Of a DNA stretch of 64,000 bases, positions 7,760 to 17,288 are shown piece after piece. The notes beneath the pieces are model-generated. The model did no database searches and was not told the origin of the DNA. It worked only from the letters and a program-made list of their open reading frames with translations. Positions within the stretch are counted from its first letter, which is position 1. Every line of letters begins with the position of its first letter. This DNA is from Brevundimonas nasdae (GTDB lineage Bacteria > Pseudomonadota > Alphaproteobacteria > Caulobacterales > Caulobacteraceae). The position numbers and the translations under genes were made by a program. The stretch is taken from NCBI RefSeq assembly GCF_016654005.1, contig NZ_JAEPWN010000014.1:1-64000 (forward strand). Reading direction: 5' to 3'.

Positions 7760-8916
7760 TCACACACGACCTTGAACAGGTTCAGGGGAAGGCCAGAGAG
7801 TGGCTGCTGAATATTGCTGCGCCGTTCTGGAGCCAAACAGGGCGCACTGCGTCGGGTCTGTATGCAGAAAGACTCTCGCGAACGGGTCAGCCTGATGCGG
7901 AATATTATCGAACCTTTGTTCAGGCGCGTCAGATTTATGCCTTTTCCGCCGCCCATCAGCAGGGTTGGGATGGGCCCGCGGTCGATCAGGTTCAGCAGAC
8001 GGTCAATCGTCTGATGAGCTCAGCACGGCGCGCAGATGGTTTCTTTGTTCATAAGCTCACCCATGAGGGGGATGTGCTTGATGAACGCGCTGATCTTTAT
8101 GATCAGGCATTTGCCCTGTTCGGCCTTGCTGCTTCTGGAAATCTTCTCGAGAAACCCAGTCTGTTTGATGAGGCAGAGCGCTTGCTCGATGTCCTCGAAG
8201 CTCACTGGAGTCATTCCGAAGGGGGCTTCACCGAGGGCGAGATCGTGGACAGTTCGATCCGTCGTCAGAACCCGCACATGCATTTGCTGGAGGCGTTCAC
8301 CGCACTCTATCAGTACAGCGGGCGCCAGCGTTTTGGTGATGCAGCTGCGTCCATCGCTGAACTTTGCCAGACGCGGTTCGTTGATGCGGACACCGGCGCC
8401 CTGCTTGAGTATTTTGAGCAGGATTGGCGTCCGCTGGGTGATGTGCGAGGCCGGATAGCAGAGCCAGGGCATTGCCTGGAATGGGCGTGGCTGTTTGAAG
8501 GATTTGCGGCGATCGGAGGCGCGGACGCTCTGGCCGTGTCTGATGCTCTGACAGGATTTGCGCGCTCAAGGGGTATTGATGCGGAGCGCGGCGTAGCCAT
8601 CAATGAAGTCCTGACCAATGGTGAAATTCACGACGACAGGGCGCGACTGTGGCCTCAAACCGAGCGCATGAAGGCGGCGGTGTCGCGTTATGCGCGCACC
8701 GGCGCCGACAACGAGGGACGTGAAATCATCGACGCCTACAGGGGATTGGAGAAATACTTCCTGGCGGACCGCCCGGCTCTTTGGACCGACAAGATGCTGA
8801 AGGATGGGACCTTCTTGGAGGAACTGGTGCCTGCCAGTTCATTCTACCACATCTCCTGCGCGATTCATGAGCTGCTGAACCTTGAGGTTGCGGCTGATCG
8901 GTCTTCACAGGGCTGA
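7756..8916 (+). CDS. AGE-family (N-acylglucosamine 2-epimerase / mannose isomerase type) protein
   Basis: A 386-residue protein of the AGE superfamily, an (alpha/alpha)6-barrel. Members interconvert N-acylglucosamine/N-acylmannosamine, mannose/fructose or related sugars using two catalytic His residues. Visible family marks are QARQIYAFSAAHQQGW near 56, DLYDQAFALFGLA near 114, NPHMHLLEAFTALY near 174 and PGHCLEWAWL near 235, which contains catalytic-type His. The ATG overlaps the TGA of the fused GmhB gene, implying translational coupling. In this context it should process the sugar made or used by the heptose genes. Whether it acts on free sugar or sugar phosphate cannot be read from sequence. 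Confidence 0.82.
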   Translation: MITHDLEQVQGKAREWLLNIAAPFWSQTGRTASGLYAERLSRTGQPDAEYYRTFVQARQIYAFSAAHQQGWDGPAVDQVQQTVNRLMSSARRADGFFVHKLTHEGDVLDERADLYDQAFALFGLAASGNLLEKPSLFDEAERLLDVLEAHWSHSEGGFTEGEIVDSSIRRQNPHMHLLEAFTALYQYSGRQRFGDAAASIAELCQTRFVDADTGALLEYFEQDWRPLGDVRGRIAEPGHCLEWAWLFEGFAAIGGADALAVSDALTGFARSRGIDAERGVAINEVLTNGEIHDDRARLWPQTERMKAAVSRYARTGADNEGREIIDAYRGLEKYFLADRPALWTDKMLKDGTFLEELVPASSFYHISCAIHELLNLEVAADRSSQG

Positions 8917-9046
8917 CGTCGGATGCTCGCTGCATTGCTGGGCGTCGATATGTCCAACTCGCTCGTAAGCAGGTTGAGGTCCAGGCGACGGCGAGGCCCG
9001 GTTTCATAGTGACTCGGCAGGGCTTCGCCGCTATCTCGCGCGGGCA

Positions 9047-9976
9047 ATGAACGAAACTGAACGCCAATCCGAAGAACGCAGCTGGGAGACGGCGAAGACA
9101 CTCGCTGAGGCCCTGCCGTATATTCAGGTCTATGACCGTGAGACCGTGGTCATCAAATACGGCGGCCACGCCATGGGCGAGAGCGCCGTGGCCAAGCAAT
9201 TCGCCGCCGATGTCGTGCTGCTGAAGCTGATGGGGGTGAACCCGGTCGTGGTGCACGGCGGCGGGCCGCAGATCAGCGCCATGCTGGACAAGGCCGGGGT
9301 CAAGTCCAGCTTCATCGACGGCCTGCGCGTTACGGACCCGGCGACGATGGAAGTCGCCGAAATGGTGCTGTCGGGCGCGGTCAACAAAGAGATCGCCCAC
9401 TGGATCACCATGGCCGGCAAGGAGGCCGACGTGCGTGGCGTGGGCCTGTCGGGCAAGGATGCGGGTCTGCTGACGGTCGAGAAGACGCGCCGCACCAAGC
9501 GTGATCCCGACAGCATGATCGAGCATGAGGTCGACCTGGGCTATGTCGGCGAACCGACCAAGGTCGATCCCAAGTTGATCGCCGGACTGATCGCCTCGGA
9601 GACCGAAGACTGGGTGCCGGTCATCGCCCCGATCGGCGTGGCTGAGGACGGCCAGACCTTCAACGTCAATGCTGACACGGTGGCGGGCGCCATCGCTGGT
9701 TCGCTGAACGCCAAGCGGATGCTGCTGCTGACGGACGTGCCGGGGGTCAAGGGGGCGGACGGCCAGATCATCCGCCAGATGACGCTGGAAGAGGCGCAGA
9801 ACCTGATCGACACGGGCGTGGCCACCGGCGGCATGATCCCCAAGCTGGAGACGGCGATGGCGGCGGTGCGCGCAGGCGTCGAGGCCGTGGTCATTCTGGA
9901 CGGCCGCCGGTCGCACGCCATGCTGGTGGAGCTGTTCACCGAGTTCGGCGCAGGCACCCTGGTGAAGGCGTCTTGA
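9047..9976 (+). CDS. argB: Acetylglutamate kinase
   Basis: Catalyses ATP-dependent phosphorylation of N-acetyl-L-glutamate, the second step of arginine synthesis, in the cytosol. The 309-residue protein has VVIKYGGHAMG near 29 (phosphate-binding Lys/Gly), VVHGGGPQIS near 66 and NVNADTVAGAIAG near 206, all typical of ArgB. The length matches the family. ATG 9047 follows a 130-nt gap in which composition switches from the lower-G+C glycan block to the high-G+C backbone. The stop overlaps the next gene's TTG start, so argB-HAD-dapD look like one operon. Confidence 0.95.
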   Translation: MNETERQSEERSWETAKTLAEALPYIQVYDRETVVIKYGGHAMGESAVAKQFAADVVLLKLMGVNPVVVHGGGPQISAMLDKAGVKSSFIDGLRVTDPATMEVAEMVLSGAVNKEIAHWITMAGKEADVRGVGLSGKDAGLLTVEKTRRTKRDPDSMIEHEVDLGYVGEPTKVDPKLIAGLIASETEDWVPVIAPIGVAEDGQTFNVNADTVAGAIAGSLNAKRMLLLTDVPGVKGADGQIIRQMTLEEAQNLIDTGVATGGMIPKLETAMAAVRAGVEAVVILDGRRSHAMLVELFTEFGAGTLVKAS

Positions 9977-10643
9977 CCGACCTGAACCCCGCCAATCTGG
10001 GCCACGTCAACGCCTGGGTGTTCGACATGGACGACACCCTTTATCCGCGTGAGCAGGGGCTGATGCGTCTGGTCCAGGCGCGGATCAACGCCTTCGTGGT
10101 CGAGGCCGTGGGCCTGGCGCCGGAAGAGGCGGCGGTGATGCAGCGCCAGTTTCTGGACGAGCACGGCACGACGCTGGCGGGCCTGATGGCCAACTACGCC
10201 GTCGACACCGACCGCTTCCTGAAGGAAGTGCATGACGTGCCGCTGGATTCGGTCGAGCCGAACCCGCGTCTGGCCGAACGGCTGAAGGCCCTGCCGGGCC
10301 AGTGTTTCGTCTTCACCAACGGCGCGCGCGACTATGCGCACCGGGTGCTGGGCCGGATCGGGATTTCCAACTGTTTCGCAGGCGTCTTCGCCATCGAGGA
10401 CGGGGATCTGACGCCCAAGCCGAACCCGGCGACCTTCCGGCGGATGCTGGAGCGGTTCGACATCCAGTCCCACCGCGCCGCCTTTTTCGAAGACACGCCC
10501 AAGAACCTGGAGCCGGCCAAGGCGCTGGGCATGACCACGGTTCTGATCGGCGACGGGCATGGCAAGCCGTTGGGCGACCACATCGACATCATCGCCCCCG
10601 ATCTTCTCGACTTCCTCTCCGACCTGAATCTCAAGGACGCCGC

Positions 10644-10647
<4 letters not shown>
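9973..10647 (+). CDS. HAD-superfamily pyrimidine 5'-nucleotidase-type phosphatase
   Basis: A 224-residue HAD hydrolase of the SDT1/pyrimidine 5'-nucleotidase kind. It has motif [11 protein letters not shown] near 17 (catalytic Asp pair), motif [11 protein letters not shown] near 115 and motif [17 protein letters not shown] near 172. Members dephosphorylate nucleoside monophosphates or related metabolites; the true substrate is not clear. A TTG start at 9973 overlaps the argB stop (TTGA). The stop overlaps the dapD ATG by 4 nt, so translation of all three is probably coupled. Confidence 0.85.
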
Positions 10648-11516
<869 letters not shown>

Positions 11517-11525
11517 TTGCAAGAT

Positions 11526-11551
11526 CGGGGACGGCCGTTCGGTCGTCCCCG
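11526..11551. terminator. Convergent hairpin terminator between dapD and the YciE-like gene
   Basis: The stem pairs GGGGACG with CGTCCCC and continues through GCC/GGT around a GTTC loop. It lies 10 nt after dapD and 8 nt beyond the end of the opposite-strand gene, so it can serve both. The T-run is weak (GTTTCC). Confidence 0.7.
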
Positions 11552-11559
11552 TTTCCTGA

Positions 11560-12060
11560 TCAGGCAGCGGCCTTCACGGCGGCTGCGTTGACAGCAGCGT
11601 CGGCGATGCCGGTCAGGTCTTCGTCTGTTTGGGCTTCTTCCTGCAGGGTCTCATCCAGCAGGGCGGCGGCGTCTTTCAGACCCAGAACCAGCGCCCAGCG
11701 TTTCAGCGTGCCATAGCGCGTGATCTCATAGTGTTCGACGGCCTGTGCGGCGGCCAGAAGACCTGCATCAAGGGCGGGCGCGCCCTTGTATTCTTCCATG
11801 ATTTCGTCGCCCTCGGCCAGGATGCCCTCGATGGCGTCGCAGGTCTTGCCCCGCGCGGGTTTGCCGATGATTTCGAAGACCTGCTGCAGGCGTTCGATCT
11901 GACCTTCGGTCTGGCCCTTGTGCTTCTCGAAGGCCGCTTTCAGTTCTGGCGATTGAGCGGCCCTTGCCATTTTAGGCAGGGATTTCAGAATCTTCCGCTC
12001 AGCGTAATAGATGTCCTTGAGCGTGTCGTGGAACAAGGTGTCGAGAGTCTTGTCGGCCAT
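11560..12060 (-). CDS. DUF892 ferritin-like protein (YciE/YciF type)
   Basis: A 166-residue, mostly helical protein of the YciE/YciF (DUF892) family. These adopt a ferritin-like four-helix fold and are linked to stress responses. Visible family marks are MADKTLDTLFHDTLKDIYYAERKI-type opening residues (FHDTLKDIYYAE near 10), a Glu in each helix (AAFEKHKGQTEGQIERL, AVEHYEITRYG) and LLDETLQEEAQTDEDLT near the end. ATG 12060 has AGGGAGA just upstream; the frame extends further but without a better start. The tail is Ala-rich. No nearby katN or yciG partner is seen. Confidence 0.88.
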   Translation of the reverse strand: MADKTLDTLFHDTLKDIYYAERKILKSLPKMARAAQSPELKAAFEKHKGQTEGQIERLQQVFEIIGKPARGKTCDAIEGILAEGDEIMEEYKGAPALDAGLLAAAQAVEHYEITRYGTLKRWALVLGLKDAAALLDETLQEEAQTDEDLTGIADAAVNAAAVKAAA

Positions 12061-12079
12061 GGTCGCAGTCTCCCTTGAT

Positions 12080-12109
12080 GTAGTGGGGCGCAAATGCGCG
12101 CCCCACTAC
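12080..12109. other. 12-bp perfect hairpin between thrS and the DUF892 gene
   Basis: GTAGTGGGGCGC (12080-12091) pairs exactly with GCGCCCCACTAC (12098-12109) around a 6-nt loop. On the minus strand it lies 53 nt after the thrS stop and 20 nt before the DUF892 start. It has no U-tract. It could end thrS transcription or be a 5' UTR structure of the DUF892 mRNA. Confidence 0.6.
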
Positions 12110-12162
12110 AAGCGATCCCACGGGCTTACGTTCCTGCGAACCAGACCAGCCGGCGTTCAGCC

Positions 12163-14094
12163 TCAGGCCTGAAGGCGCTTCAGGTCCGGGGGGGTGGCCT
12201 CGTCGGTGAGGAGGGCGATGGCTTCCTCGACCGTGACGATGGTCTGGGCCTGGCTGCCCAGGCGGCGGATTGCGACCTTGCCTTCTTCGGCTTCCTTGCG
12301 GCCGACGACGGCGATGGCGGGCACCTTGCCGACTGAGTGTTCGCGGATCTTGTAGTTGATCTTCTCGTTGCGCAGGTCGGTTTCGACGCGCAGGCCCGCC
12401 GCGCGGAACTTGGCCGTGACCTCTTCGGCATAGCCGTCGGCGTCCGACGTGATGGTCGCCACCACGGCCTGGGTCGGGGCCAGCCACAGCGGGAAGGCGC
12501 CCGCATAGTTCTCGATCATGATGCCGATGAACCGTTCGAACGACCCCAGGATCGCGCGGTGCAGCATGACCGGGCGGTGCTTCTGGCCGTCTTCGGCGAT
12601 GTAGGTCGCGTCCAGACGTTCGGGCAGGACATAGTCCAGCTGGATCGTGCCGCAGGTCCATTCGCGGCCGATGGCGTCCTTGACGATGAAGTCCAGCTTG
12701 GGCGCGTAGAAGGCGCCGTCGCCCTCGGTCACGACCGGCTCTGTTCCGGCGGCGCGGGCGGCCTCAAGCATCAGGGCCTCGGCCTTGTCCCAGAACTCGT
12801 CCGAACCGGCGCGGTTCTCGGGCCGGGTGCCCAGGCTGATATAGGCGGTCTCCATGCCGAGGTCGGCGTGGACGCTGCGGGCCAGCTTGATGAACTCGGC
12901 CGTCTCCTCGACGATCTGGTCTTCGCGGCAGAAGATGTGGGCGTCGTCCTGGGTGAAGCCGCGCACGCGCATCAGGCCGTGCAGCGACCCTGACGGCTCA
13001 TAACGGTGGCAGGCGCCGAACTCGGCCATGCGCAGCGGCAGTTCGCGATAGGACCTCTGGCCCTGATCGAAGATCTGGACGTGGCCGGGGCAGTTCATCG
13101 GCTTGAGCGACAGGGTCTCGCCCTCGACCGTCTCGCAGACGAACATATTGGGGCGGTACTTGTCCCAGTGGCCGCTCTGCTCCCAGAATTTGCGGTCCAG
13201 AACCTGGGGCGTCTTGACCTCGACATAGCCGGCGGCGTCCAGGCGGCGGCGCATATAGGCCTCCAGCACGCGCCACAGGACCCAGCCCTTGGGGTGCCAG
13301 AAGACCATGCCGCGGCCCTCTTCCTGCATGTGGAAGAGCTCCATCGCCTTGCCGACTTTGCGGTGGTCGCGCTTTTCGGCCTCTTCGATCCGCAGCAGAT
13401 AGGCGTCCAGGTCCTCCTTGGTCGCCCAGGCGGTGCCGTAGATGCGCTGCAACTGGGCGCGGTTGCTGTCGCCGCGCCAATAGGCGCCCGCCAGCTTGGT
13501 CAGCTTGAAGGCCTTGCCGACGAACTTGGTGGTGGGGAAGTGTGGTCCGCGGCACAGGTCCGCCCATTCGCCCTGCTTATAGACGGTGATCGTTTCCGTC
13601 TCCGGCAGGTCGCGGATCAGTTCGGCCTTGTAGCTTTCGCCGATTTTCTCGAAGTGGGCGATGGCCTCGTCGCGCAGCCAGACCTGGCGCTCCAGCGGGG
13701 CGCCCCGGTCGATGATCTCGCCCATCTTCTTTTCGATCTTGGCGAAGTCGTCGGTCGAGAAGGGTTCGTCGCGGGCGAAGTCGTAATAGAAGCCGTCCTC
13801 GATGGCCGGGCCGATGGTGACCTGGGTGCCGGGGAACAGTTCCTGCACCGCCTGGGCCAGCACGTGGGCGGCGTCGTGGCGGATGGTCTCCAGCGCCTCA
13901 GGATCGTCGCGCATCAACAGGCGGAAATCGCCGTCGCCGTCGATGACGCGGTCAAGGTCGCGCTGCTCGCCGTTCCAGACGACCAGAGCCGCCTTCTTGG
14001 CCAGAGAGGGAGAAATGGCGGCGGCCACGTCGCGGCCCGTCGAGCCTTGCGGATACTGACGCACCGCGCCGTCGGGGAATTTCAGTTCGATCAT
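12163..14094 (-). CDS. thrS: Threonyl-tRNA synthetase
   Basis: Charges tRNA-Thr. The 643-residue protein has the normal bacterial order: TGS domain (residues 1-60), editing domain with [14 protein letters not shown] near 73 (HxxxH metal site), class II catalytic core ([10 protein letters not shown] near 330, [21 protein letters not shown]-type motif 2 near 360, with [11 protein letters not shown]) and a C-terminal anticodon-binding domain. Length and motifs are complete. The ATG overlaps the stop of yidD by 4 nt, so the two share a transcript. Confidence 0.97.
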   Translation of the reverse strand: MIELKFPDGAVRQYPQGSTGRDVAAAISPSLAKKAALVVWNGEQRDLDRVIDGDGDFRLLMRDDPEALETIRHDAAHVLAQAVQELFPGTQVTIGPAIEDGFYYDFARDEPFSTDDFAKIEKKMGEIIDRGAPLERQVWLRDEAIAHFEKIGESYKAELIRDLPETETITVYKQGEWADLCRGPHFPTTKFVGKAFKLTKLAGAYWRGDSNRAQLQRIYGTAWATKEDLDAYLLRIEEAEKRDHRKVGKAMELFHMQEEGRGMVFWHPKGWVLWRVLEAYMRRRLDAAGYVEVKTPQVLDRKFWEQSGHWDKYRPNMFVCETVEGETLSLKPMNCPGHVQIFDQGQRSYRELPLRMAEFGACHRYEPSGSLHGLMRVRGFTQDDAHIFCREDQIVEETAEFIKLARSVHADLGMETAYISLGTRPENRAGSDEFWDKAEALMLEAARAAGTEPVVTEGDGAFYAPKLDFIVKDAIGREWTCGTIQLDYVLPERLDATYIAEDGQKHRPVMLHRAILGSFERFIGIMIENYAGAFPLWLAPTQAVVATITSDADGYAEEVTAKFRAAGLRVETDLRNEKINYKIREHSVGKVPAIAVVGRKEAEEGKVAIRRLGSQAQTIVTVEEAIALLTDEATPPDLKRLQA

Positions 14095-14327
14095 CGTTTT
14101 TCTTTGACTGGGGGCACGGGATCATAACCCGACCCTCCGAAAGGATGGCATTTACAGAGCCTGCGCACGGTGAGCCATCCCCCCCGCACCGGACCATGCT
14201 GGATCAGGGCGTCGCGCCCATAGTCCGAACAGGTCGGCAGGAATCGGCACTGCTGGCCGATCAGGGGGGACAGCGTCAGCTTGTAGCCCCGATGGGCCGC
14301 GCGCACGCCGCGTTCATAGAGAGACAT
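14091..14327 (-). CDS. yidD: Membrane protein insertion efficiency factor
   Basis: A 78-residue YidD (DUF37) protein, peripheral to the inner membrane, that helps YidC-dependent insertion. The family signature is complete: [26 protein letters not shown] with its Cys pair, then [16 protein letters not shown]. It lies directly upstream of thrS with a 4-nt overlap instead of in the more familiar rnpA-yidC cluster. Confidence 0.95.
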   Translation of the reverse strand: MSLYERGVRAAHRGYKLTLSPLIGQQCRFLPTCSDYGRDALIQHGPVRGGWLTVRRLCKCHPFGGSGYDPVPPVKEKR

Positions 14328-14405
14328 TTGTCCCTTCGCCGGGGGCTGATGAGGGTTCGCCGTGCTTATCCCCTGTCACAGCAGGGGGATCAACCGGGCA
14401 GGGCC

Positions 14406-14876
14406 TCAAGCCGCGCCGGCGAGGCGAGTTCGCGTGTCGGTGTGATGCTTTTCCAGCGCCTGATTGACGGCGGCCAGCGTCGCCTCGATGGCGACCAGCG
14501 ACGAGGCGTGGCGCGCGGGGTAGTCAGCGACCTGTTTCAGGACGCGCAGATCCTCGAACCGGCCGCTCGGGCCGTCGCCTCCGGATTTCAGCATGGCGGA
14601 CATGGCGTCGCGGGCGTCGGCGATCTCGGAAACGCTGGCCCCGATCACCGACTGGCCCAGCACCCCCGCCGCCGCCTGACCCAGGGCGCAGGCCTTCACG
14701 TCCTGGGCGAACACAGCCACCCGGCCCTGATCGTCCAGCACCACATCGACCGTCGCCCGTGATCCGCACAGTTTTGCGACCCGCTCCGCCGTGCCCTCAG
14801 GCGCAGCCAGCCGCCCGGCGTGCGGCAGGTTCGCCGCCAGCGTCAGAATGCGCGTGCTGTAGAGATCGTCGATCAT
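14406..14876 (-). CDS. NifU/SufU-like iron-sulfur scaffold-family protein
   Basis: A 156-residue member of the IscU/SufU fold. Two conserved Cys positions are visible, in AKLCGSRATVD near 36 and DVKACALGQAAAGVLG near 62. The third cluster-ligand position, expected near 120, reads PARHASSLVAIEAT and has no Cys. With two of three ligands it may carry a cluster differently or have another role in the Suf system. It is transcribed with yidD-thrS after a 78-nt gap. The rest of the suf operon is not in the window. Confidence 0.75.
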   Translation of the reverse strand: MIDDLYSTRILTLAANLPHAGRLAAPEGTAERVAKLCGSRATVDVVLDDQGRVAVFAQDVKACALGQAAAGVLGQSVIGASVSEIADARDAMSAMLKSGGDGPSGRFEDLRVLKQVADYPARHASSLVAIEATLAAVNQALEKHHTDTRTRLAGAA

Positions 14877-14912
14877 GGAATGAAGATAGGACGTGTGCGC
14901 GCGAGGGGGAAG

Positions 14913-15407
14913 ATGGACGGTTTGCTTGATCTTGCGGCTAAGTTAGAGTTCGGCATGACGCGGTTTTTCGAGCCCGACACTGAAGCGCACCTGAAGCTGG
15001 GCGGACTGTCCATCTGGGTGGATGGGCGAGAGCATCCGCACAGTGATGACGGCGACGATGGAAACTGGCTGATCATTTACGCCAGAGTCGAGGCGCCCGG
15101 CGCCTTGGTCGAGCTAAGTGGGCCGTGGTTGCGCAGGGACGAGGTGGCGGCCTTCCTGCAGCAGGTTGAAGCCATGTCGGAGAATTTGAGCGGAAAGGCT
15201 GAGCTCTATCCAGTCGAGCCTGCGATCAAGGCGGTGTTGGAGATCGATGTGCGTGGGCAGATCGCCCTCGTCGTTGAGGCCACGCCCGATCATATGACGC
15301 AGTCGCACAGGTTTCGCTTCGAACTTGATCAATCCTACTTGCCAGTGATCGTACGGCAATGCAGGGGAATTCTGTTCCGATTTCAGGCTTGGAGCGTGAA
15401 AGGCTAA
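14913..15407 (+). CDS. WapI-like immunity-family protein
   Basis: A 164-residue acidic protein. DDGDDGNWLIIYARVEAP near 45 followed by LRRDEVAAFLQQVEAM near 74 resembles the WapI-type immunity family, whose members neutralise contact-dependent toxins. No toxin or secretion gene adjoins it, so it would be an orphan. I prefer ATG 14913 because AGGGGGA lies just upstream, though the spacing is short; ATG 14880 and ATG 14955 are alternatives. Function is inferred from pattern only. Confidence 0.55.
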   Translation: MDGLLDLAAKLEFGMTRFFEPDTEAHLKLGGLSIWVDGREHPHSDDGDDGNWLIIYARVEAPGALVELSGPWLRRDEVAAFLQQVEAMSENLSGKAELYPVEPAIKAVLEIDVRGQIALVVEATPDHMTQSHRFRFELDQSYLPVIVRQCRGILFRFQAWSVKG

Positions 15408-15533
15408 GGCTTCAACATTCGGTTCCTGCCTGAATATGAAAGGCTTTTCACGTGTCTTGGGCGCCCGGCTACAGCGCCATTCGACAGCAGGCCAACGAGA
15501 TGACGCTGATGTCGGCCCACCGGTCACGGGCTG

Positions 15534-15720
15534 ATGAATGCGGGCGTCATTCTGGTCGGAGTGTCGATTGTCGTCTTCGCCATCGCCGTCTCCCTGTTGT
15601 GGCCTATATGTGGGCGTCGGCGGCAGGGGTCTGAGAGAACTGACCCAGCGGGTCGTGGCGGGCGTCTTCCTGCTATGGCTGGGCTTCCTCTCGCGGCGCG
15701 TGCTGCAGGATGATGTCTAG
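15534..15720 (+). pseudogene. Small membrane-protein gene, apparently frameshifted
   Basis: From ATG 15534 the reading is MNAGVILVGVSIVVFAIAVS, a good single membrane helix, but it then runs into Arg-rich non-coding-like sequence. In the +1 frame, ending at 15720, the reading ELTQRVVAGVFLLWLGFLS is a second good membrane helix. The switch lies at roughly 15600-15630. This suggests a two-helix membrane protein broken by one indel, either in nature or by sequencing error. Its 3' end overlaps the end of the opposite-strand HAD gene. Positions 15408-15533 show nothing convincing. Confidence 0.4.
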
Positions 15721-16365
15721 GCCGGTGCTGCTGACCGTCAGTTCCGCGTCTGCATATTCGGCCAGTTCGGGCCAGCGGGTGTGCAGCGGGTGCTGCTGGG
15801 CGGCGGTGATCACAACCACGTCGGCGCCCGCGGCCTCGCCCGCGCGGACCCCCGCCTCGGCGTCCTCGAACACCAGGCAGTCGGCGATGTCGAAACCCAG
15901 CGTCCGCGCCGCCTTCAGATAGCCCGCCGGATCCGGCTTGCCGCGTTCGACGTCCTCGGCGGTGATGAAGACGGCGGGCGGGGTTACGCCGGCGGCTGTC
16001 AGGCGCGCACGGGCCAGGGGCACGGTGGCCGAGGTGACGATGGCCCAGCGGTCGGGCGGCAGGCGTTTGACGAAATCGATGGCGCCGGGAATGGGAACGA
16101 CCCCCTCCACATCCTCGATCTCTCCACGTTCGACCCAGGCGATCTCGGCTTCCAGGTCGATGTCCGGCAGGTTCTGTTTTCTGATGGTGTCGGCGGCGCG
16201 CATCCCGTGCATGGTTGGCAGGAAGGCGGCGACATCAATGCCGTGACGCTCGGCCCAGCGGCTCCAGACCCGTTCGGCGGCGGCCGTTGAGGTGATCAGG
16301 GTGCCGTCCATGTCGAACAGGAAGGCCTGATAGGTCTTGGCGGCGGCGCGGGGGGAGAAAGTCAT
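15673..16365 (-). CDS. HAD-IA sugar-phosphatase-type hydrolase
   Basis: A 230-residue phosphatase of the beta-phosphoglucomutase/sugar phosphatase branch (as in YfbT/HxpA or glycerol-phosphate phosphatases). It has AFLFDMDGTLITST near 12 (nucleophile), a helical cap with MHGMRAADTIR, IVTSATVPLARARL near 108 (motif II), GKPDPAGYLKAA (motif III Lys) and VFEDAEAGVRAGEAAGA (motif IV). The substrate is not known. ATG 16365 has AGGGGG six bases upstream; the frame runs further back with no good start. Confidence 0.85.
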   Translation of the reverse strand: MTFSPRAAAKTYQAFLFDMDGTLITSTAAAERVWSRWAERHGIDVAAFLPTMHGMRAADTIRKQNLPDIDLEAEIAWVERGEIEDVEGVVPIPGAIDFVKRLPPDRWAIVTSATVPLARARLTAAGVTPPAVFITAEDVERGKPDPAGYLKAARTLGFDIADCLVFEDAEAGVRAGEAAGADVVVITAAQQHPLHTRWPELAEYADAELTVSSTGLDIILQHAPREEAQP

Positions 16366-16396
16366 GCCCCCTATCAGCATGGCGGCCCGGTCGGGA

Positions 16397-17200
16397 TCAA
16401 CCGCCCTGCAGCGAGGTCCAGGTGCGCGTGCCGTCGGGGGTGCGAGGCGACCCGCGATCCTGCAGCCAGCGCAGGTTCCGCTCGGCCTGTTCGGGCGGCA
16501 TTTCACGACGCAGAATCTGCTCCGCCTCGCCCATCTTGCCCTGCAGACCCAGCACCATGGCCAGGTTCAGCTTGACCTTCAGCGAGGCGTTCGGCTGGGC
16601 CACGGCGCGGCGCAGCAGGGTCTCCGCGCCCGGCGCGTCCCCTTGCGTCGCGGCGGACATGGCGGCGTTGGCCAGCACATCGGGATTGTTCGGCGACAGG
16701 GTCAGGGCCTGGTTCCAGGCGGCGCGGGCCTCGTCAAACCGACGCACCTGCTCATAGGCCGTGCCCAGCAGCGAATAGGCGCGCCAGTCACGCGGCGCCT
16801 GGTCGCGCGCCTTCTCCAGCGGACCGATGCCGTAGAAGGCCTGCCCCCGCGCGATATGGGCGCGGCCCAGTTCCAGCATGGCGTCCAGATTGGTCGGCTG
16901 GATGGCCAGGGTCGTCTCCGCCGCCTCGACCGCCTGATCGTAACGCCCCAGTTCGCGCAGGGCCTGGGCCAGCCTGACCCCGGCGACGGGATCATTGGGC
17001 ACGGCCTCCTGTTCGCTGGCCCAGAAGACCGAGCGCGACAGGGCGTCCATCCGGTCATAGGTGGCGCGGATTTCGGGCGAAGACGCCTGGCGCAGGCTGG
17101 ACGCCGCCTGATCCGCAGGCGCGCGCGCCTCGGCCAGCGCGGGCGATGCGGTCAGCGTCAGCAGGGCGATGGTTGCGAGACGGGCGGTCATGCGCGACAT
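16397..17200 (-). CDS. Secreted TPR protein (TadD-like)
   Basis: A 267-residue protein with a signal peptide (LATIALLTLTASPALA) and several tetratricopeptide repeats, for example LAQALRELGRYDQAVEAAETTLAIQP near 78 and LLGTAYEQVRRFDEARAAWNQAL near 142. The layout resembles TadD of Flp pilus systems, but no tad genes are near, so TadD is only a likeness. It probably acts as a periplasmic scaffold. The start may be ATG 17200 or three codons later. Confidence 0.75.
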   Translation of the reverse strand: MSRMTARLATIALLTLTASPALAEARAPADQAASSLRQASSPEIRATYDRMDALSRSVFWASEQEAVPNDPVAGVRLAQALRELGRYDQAVEAAETTLAIQPTNLDAMLELGRAHIARGQAFYGIGPLEKARDQAPRDWRAYSLLGTAYEQVRRFDEARAAWNQALTLSPNNPDVLANAAMSAATQGDAPGAETLLRRAVAQPNASLKVKLNLAMVLGLQGKMGEAEQILRREMPPEQAERNLRWLQDRGSPRTPDGTRTWTSLQGG

Positions 17201-17288
17201 GGGGTGGATCCTGACGGTCCTGGGTTCTGCGTCTGAGAATCGTGGGTTCGCGTCAAATCTTGGTTAATGGCCGGAAAGGTTTGCCTCC

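Noticed and set aside
12110-12162. T-box or threonine leader upstream of thrS
   Set aside because: This stretch is downstream of thrS, not upstream. On the 5' side yidD overlaps thrS, so there is no leader.
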